Of a DNA stretch of 8,381 nt, positions 6,380 to 8,381 are shown piece after piece. The notes beneath the pieces were generated by a model. The model had not been told where the DNA came from. It worked only from the letters and a program-made list of their open reading frames with translations, and did not search any database. Within the stretch, counting starts at the first letter, position 1. Each line of letters starts with the position of its first letter. The translations under genes and the position numbers were made by a program. Source of the stretch: an uncultured Lachnospiraceae bacterium (GTDB lineage: Bacteria; Bacillota; Clostridia; Lachnospirales; Lachnospiraceae); the NCBI GenBank assembly GCA_910589385.1, contig CAJUTU010000080.1, positions 1 to 8,381 on the forward strand, written 5' to 3'.

Positions 6380-6799
6380 ATGATGAAAAAAATAATTTGT
6401 CTGGGTGAAAATTAGTCAATATATTGGTTAGAGCATACTGCTCATATAATTATAAACGCATATATTAAACTACCCGAATTCAATGCAGAAGGAATTAAAA
6501 GATTAAATTCTAAAATGAATGAAATTGCAGATAAAATTGACGATTTAATTGAGCAGACAGTAACAGATTGTATGATTATTTCATCATCAAGAGAATATAT
6601 TACGGGAAAAGATTTGAAATTTTTAAAGAAATGTGAATGTTTTGGAATTGTATTGCTTGAAAATGAATCAGAATTATTTGTAGAAGATTTTATATATTTG
6701 CCCCATCTTCGAGAGTTAACCATAGGGGCAAAATTTGCGTTAGATTTTGATTATAACATATTGCCAGAATATGTGAAAAAGCAACTGTTATTTGTGTGA
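6380..6799 (+). pseudogene. Small unknown protein interrupted by in-frame TAG
   Basis: The frame starts at ATG 6380 (or 6383) with GGAG (6371-6374) about 6 nt upstream and reads MMKKIICLGEN, then TAG at 6413-6415, then continues in the same frame SIYWLEHTAHIIIN... through to TGA at 6797-6799: 139 residues if the TAG is counted. The downstream part alone has an ATG at 6515 with no usable ribosome binding site, so that 94-residue ORF is probably not an independent gene. A CAG or CAA (Gln) to TAG change explains the break simply. The protein has a helical N-terminal half and a C-terminal half with FLKKCECFGIVLLENESE and LPHLRELTIGAKF; I recognise no family. Codon use is very AT-rich, unlike the genes left of 5250, suggesting acquisition by transfer. 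It is first in a three-gene set. Confidence 0.62.
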
Positions 6800-6835
6800 T
6801 ATATAGATATATTGAAAAAGGAAGGAGTATGTATT

Positions 6836-7093
6836 ATGGAAATACTTAGTGATAAATTTAATTTAGAAGATTTATATATTGGAATGAAAATTCAAGACAA
6901 AAATCAATTAAGCGATATATATGATACATGGATTATACTTGTAAAAAGCAACGCTTCGGATGGATATACGATAAGGTTCATAGGCAAGGAAACTAACGCA
7001 GAATCAGATAAATTGTTTACACCAGACAATGTGGTATGTCCAGTATACAATGACAGCATGGAACTAGAGGGGGATATATACTATGAAGAATAA
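6836..7093 (+). CDS. Small acidic hypothetical protein (85 aa)
   Basis: ATG at 6836 has AAGGAG (6822-6827) 8 nt upstream and is preferred over the TTG at 6812 that opens the frame. The product is acidic, begins MEILSDKFNLEDLYIGM and reads as a small beta-rich domain (WIILVKSN, GYTIRFIGKE), ending in an acidic tail (SMELEGDIYYEE). No signal peptide, membrane segment or known motif is visible and I do not recognise the family. It is the middle gene of the AT-rich cassette and the only one with an uninterrupted frame. Its last 11 bases overlap the start of the aspartic-protease-like gene, which indicates translational coupling; it may be the partner or regulator of that protein. Confidence 0.65.
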   Translation: MEILSDKFNLEDLYIGMKIQDKNQLSDIYDTWIILVKSNASDGYTIRFIGKETNAESDKLFTPDNVVCPVYNDSMELEGDIYYEE

Positions 7094-7250
7094 ATATATC
7101 CTGCTTGAAATGAATCAGAGGAATGAAATAAGGGCTGATGTTAATATGACGATATAAAACATGGGACTTACAGAAATAGAGAATATGAATGTAAAAATAG
7201 ATACAGGATGTCCTTATACGTCTATACCAATTTTAAAACTTGGTGAAGTC
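7083..7250 (+). pseudogene. Retropepsin-like aspartic protease, N-terminal part with in-frame TAA
   Basis: ATG 7083 is preceded by AGAGGGGG (7066-7073) at 9 nt. The frame reads MKNKYILLEMNQRNEIRADVNMTI and stops at TAA 7155-7157. The same frame continues directly with NMGLTEIENMNVKIDTGCPYTSIPILKLG. The KIDTGCPYTSIP segment matches the catalytic D-T-G and following Thr-x-Ile-Pro pattern of retropepsin-like, single-domain bacterial aspartic proteases, in which a short beta-rich N-terminus precedes the DTG. A single change in a sense codon (for example TAT to TAA) would explain the stop. Around 7241-7256 base composition shifts to higher GC and the protease-like sequence ends, so the C-terminal half is missing. 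The gene is doubly inactivated. It overlaps the upstream 85-residue ORF by 11 bp and is the last gene of the cassette. Confidence 0.58.
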
Positions 7251-7634
7251 TACAGCGCGATGCTCCACAAATGGGGCGTCCAGTCCGATATTTATGATAT
7301 CATGCTGAACATTTCCGCAGAAGAGACAGTCGCGTCAGGCAGCATTGAAGTAAAGGAAGGGGATCAGCTGTTCTTCTTTACCTCCATGACTCCGCTTGTG
7401 CAGTTTGTAAGATGCCCGGCGTTCCATTCCTATCTGGGAGAACATGTGCCGAAATGGCTGCAGGATTTCTTTGACCTGAGCAAGACCGATTATCTGGTGC
7501 TCATGCTGCCATTGCCGTTCTACCGGCTGTCGGAACCGCTCCAGGGCGAGCCGATGTTTACCAAGACACAGATCCTGGAAATCATCAAATGCTGTAACGA
7601 ATATGTCGCCAGGCATGACGGGGAGGACGCGTGA
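7241..7634 (+). pseudogene. Unrecognised GC-richer coding fragment fused to the protease remnant
   Basis: From about 7250 the frame that began in the protease remnant carries about 127 residues of clearly protein-like sequence with different codon use: EVYSAMLHKWGV, then FFFTSMTPLVQFVRCPAF, PKWLQDFFDLSKTDYLVLM, PLPFYRLSEPLQGEPMFT and a final helix ILEIIKCCNEYVARH, ending TGA 7632-7634. A free-standing ORF can be drawn from ATG 7161 but it would be a chimera. After the TGA the same frame goes on with KADFFIRLPDGGELVRPYIG to about 7700, so the TGA itself may be another nonsense change, or the next fragment may simply lie in phase. I do not recognise the family. The fragment probably lost its own start when it was joined here. 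Confidence 0.5.
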
Positions 7635-7701
7635 AAAGCTGACTTTTTCATTCGTTTGCCGGACGGCGGAGAACTGGTCAGGCCCTATATCGGGATCATT
7701 A

Positions 7702-7872
7702 TCATAAAACAGACGTTAGTGACTGCACCAAAAAGTGGTCGTGCTGTTTGCGGTACTCCACGGGAGTCATCCCGTAATTTTTCTGAATAAAGCCATAGAA
7801 ATTGCAGAACTGTTGGAAATCTGGCAGCTCGGATATAGCGCAAGAATTGGAGATACATAATTGATCCAGAGA
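7702..7872 (-). pseudogene. C-terminal fragment of an AraC-family regulator
   Basis: The leftward frame ending at TGA (7704-7702) encodes the last helices of an AraC/XylS DNA-binding domain. It contains ISNSCAISELPDFQQF, then FYGFIQKNYGMTPVEYRKQH, matching the family's second helix-turn-helix and its closing [FY]-x-x-x-[FY]-[KR]-x-x-x-G-x-[ST]-P-x-x-[FY]-R pattern. Only about 45 of the ~100 residues of the domain remain, and no first helix-turn-helix or sensor domain is found to the right, so this is a 3' stub. Residues upstream of about 7872 (MIFILFRIFAAYF) do not belong to the family and mark the junction. Confidence 0.6.
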
Positions 7873-7918
7873 GAAATACGCTGCGAATATTCTAAAAAGA
7901 ATAAATATCACATTTTAG

Positions 7919-8053
7919 GGTGATGACATTGGCATTGCGATAGCTTGCGGAGATGAAGATAATCAGGCATTACCCTTTCCAATCAAGATATGCCGGTTTA
8001 AGAAAAACGCAGATTATCAGAAACTCAGCCCGCCATTGGCTGATGAAGGCTAA
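7919..8053 (+). pseudogene. Unidentified coding remnant
   Basis: A 44-codon stretch between TAG 7916-7918 and TAA 8051-8053 reads as plausible protein: GDDIGIAIACGDEDNQALPF, then PIKICRFKKNADYQKLSPPLADEG. It has no start codon with a ribosome binding site, so it is probably an internal or C-terminal scrap of a larger gene, consistent with the mosaic around it. The composition (balanced hydrophobic and charged, Pro-Phe-Pro loop, GD motif) is better than that of the overlapping longer frame 7953-8351. The family is not recognised. Confidence 0.3.
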
Positions 8054-8123
8054 GGATTGTAAATATAGTAGATTGGATTTGAAAAAACGGAAAAATCAAT
8101 TGAACTTTTTTCAGAAATTATTG

Positions 8124-8152
8124 TTGATTTTTAGAGATTCAAATGATATATT
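8124..8152 (+). promoter_or_regulatory. Sigma-A type promoter of a candidate small RNA
   Basis: TTGATT (8124-8129), exactly 17 bp, and TATATT (8147-8152) form a good promoter, with a likely start at about 8159-8160. No start codon with a ribosome binding site follows; instead a terminator is reached about 95 nt later. Confidence 0.55.
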
Positions 8153-8159
8153 AAAAAAA

Positions 8160-8258
8160 GGAAAGCACCTACTCCAAAGTGGATGCCTCCGAGATTTTGA
8201 CGAAATGTCCTTATGGACACTGCCTATCCCGTATGCCGACAGGATAGGCTCTTTTTAT
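8160..8258 (+). ncRNA. Candidate ~95-nt small RNA, antitoxin-like
   Basis: Bracketed by the promoter at 8124-8152 and the intrinsic terminator at 8222-8258. The predicted transcript has a small TCCA/TGGA hairpin near 8173-8183, a TGTCC-TTAT-GGACA hairpin (8206-8219) and the terminator stem. Two C-rich stretches (CTACTCC and GCCTCCG) are complementary to Shine-Dalgarno sequences. Its 3' end meets, tail to tail, the end of a leftward reading frame for a short hydrophobic peptide, the geometry of convergent type I toxin-antitoxin pairs. Expression and target are inferred, not shown. Confidence 0.42.
8222..8258 (+). terminator. Rho-independent terminator
   Basis: GCCTATCC (8222-8229) pairs perfectly with GGATAGGC (8242-8249) around a 12-nt loop and is followed by TCTTTTTATTT. 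This is a strong rightward intrinsic terminator. It lies 100 bp after the promoter at 8124-8152 and nowhere near the end of a supported rightward protein gene, which points to a small RNA. Confidence 0.75.
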
Positions 8259-8326
8259 TTCTTCTTATTCCTCTTGTCGAGAAAGGCAAGAAACGCAACG
8301 ATCAAACTTTTAAGGATGAAAATTAT
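8255..8326 (-). pseudogene. 3' remnant of a small hydrophobic (holin-like/type I) toxin gene
   Basis: Leftward, the frame ending at TAA (8257-8255) encodes a single hydrophobic helix with a basic tail: IIFILKSLIVAFLAFLDKRNKKK. A membrane helix of the SLIVALLxFLDKRNKKK style is typical of the short peptides annotated as putative holin-like toxins in Firmicutes, usually about 30-45 residues. No ATG, GTG or ribosome binding site is found upstream in this frame before a stop codon, so the 5' half has been lost, with a junction probably near 8307-8330. The candidate antitoxin RNA converges on it from the other strand. Confidence 0.4.
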
Positions 8327-8381
8327 TGGTGAATTTAGATTATCTCTTTAGAAGTTCTTATATGTCGGTATAGCCCGTATT

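Noticed and set aside
6442..6723. 93-residue leftward ORF opposite the amber-interrupted gene
   Set aside because: Its composition is that of an antisense shadow and it has no ribosome binding site; the rightward frame has the promoter and start site.
7953..8351. 132-residue rightward ORF
   Set aside because: It runs straight through a promoter and a strong intrinsic terminator, is rich in Lys/Phe/Leu without domain character, and has no ribosome binding site; a different frame (7919-8053) has better coding character.
1..8381. CRISPR arrays, tRNA or rRNA genes, phage attachment sites
   Set aside because: I looked for regularly spaced repeats, cloverleaf-like segments and rRNA motifs on both strands and saw none; the only tandem repeat is the 12-bp one inside rpn.

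Overview
The window looks like chromosome from a low-to-mid GC Gram-positive gut-type Firmicute, most plausibly Clostridia/Lachnospiraceae. The basis is strong AGGAGG-type ribosome binding sites, sigma-A style promoters, a VanR/VanS-like two-component pair, an Rpn/PD-(D/E)XK nuclease of the kind abundant in Lachnospiraceae, and a mix of ~45-50% GC genes with much more AT-rich cargo. This is inferred from protein style, not from a marker gene.

Left part (1-3920): the 3' remnant of an unrecognised gene, a leftward MerR-family regulator, then a rightward response regulator and sensor kinase that overlap and share a clear promoter, followed by a DUF89/ARMT1-like phosphatase-family protein. The kinase lacks about 60 residues between its H-box and N-box, so its dimerisation/phosphotransfer domain is probably broken.

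Middle (3921-5250): a short stretch that begins with a group II intron-like 5' end, a perfect 10-bp hairpin, and a leftward Rpn-family nuclease. Inside the nuclease gene a perfect Shine-Dalgarno sequence and ATG could start a separate 113-residue C-terminal protein. This matches the gene-within-gene toxin/antitoxin arrangement described for E. coli Rpn proteins. A 12-bp tandem repeat encodes part of that C-terminal region.

Right part (5250-8381): a graveyard of mobile and accessory DNA. It holds a frameshifted, 5'-truncated IS4-superfamily transposase; an AT-rich cassette of three small genes with its own promoter, in which the first carries an in-frame TAG and the third (a retropepsin-like aspartic protease) carries an in-frame TAA and is fused to an unrelated GC-richer sequence; a C-terminal AraC-family fragment; and an unidentified coding remnant. 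At the far right, a promoter and rho-independent terminator bracket a ~95-nt candidate small RNA. It converges on the 3' end of a gene for a short hydrophobic, basic-tailed peptide, and is probably the remnant of a type I toxin-antitoxin locus.

The intact working units appear to be MerR, the response regulator, the DUF89 protein, rpn (with its possible inner gene) and the 85-residue ORF at 6836. Most of the rest is decayed.
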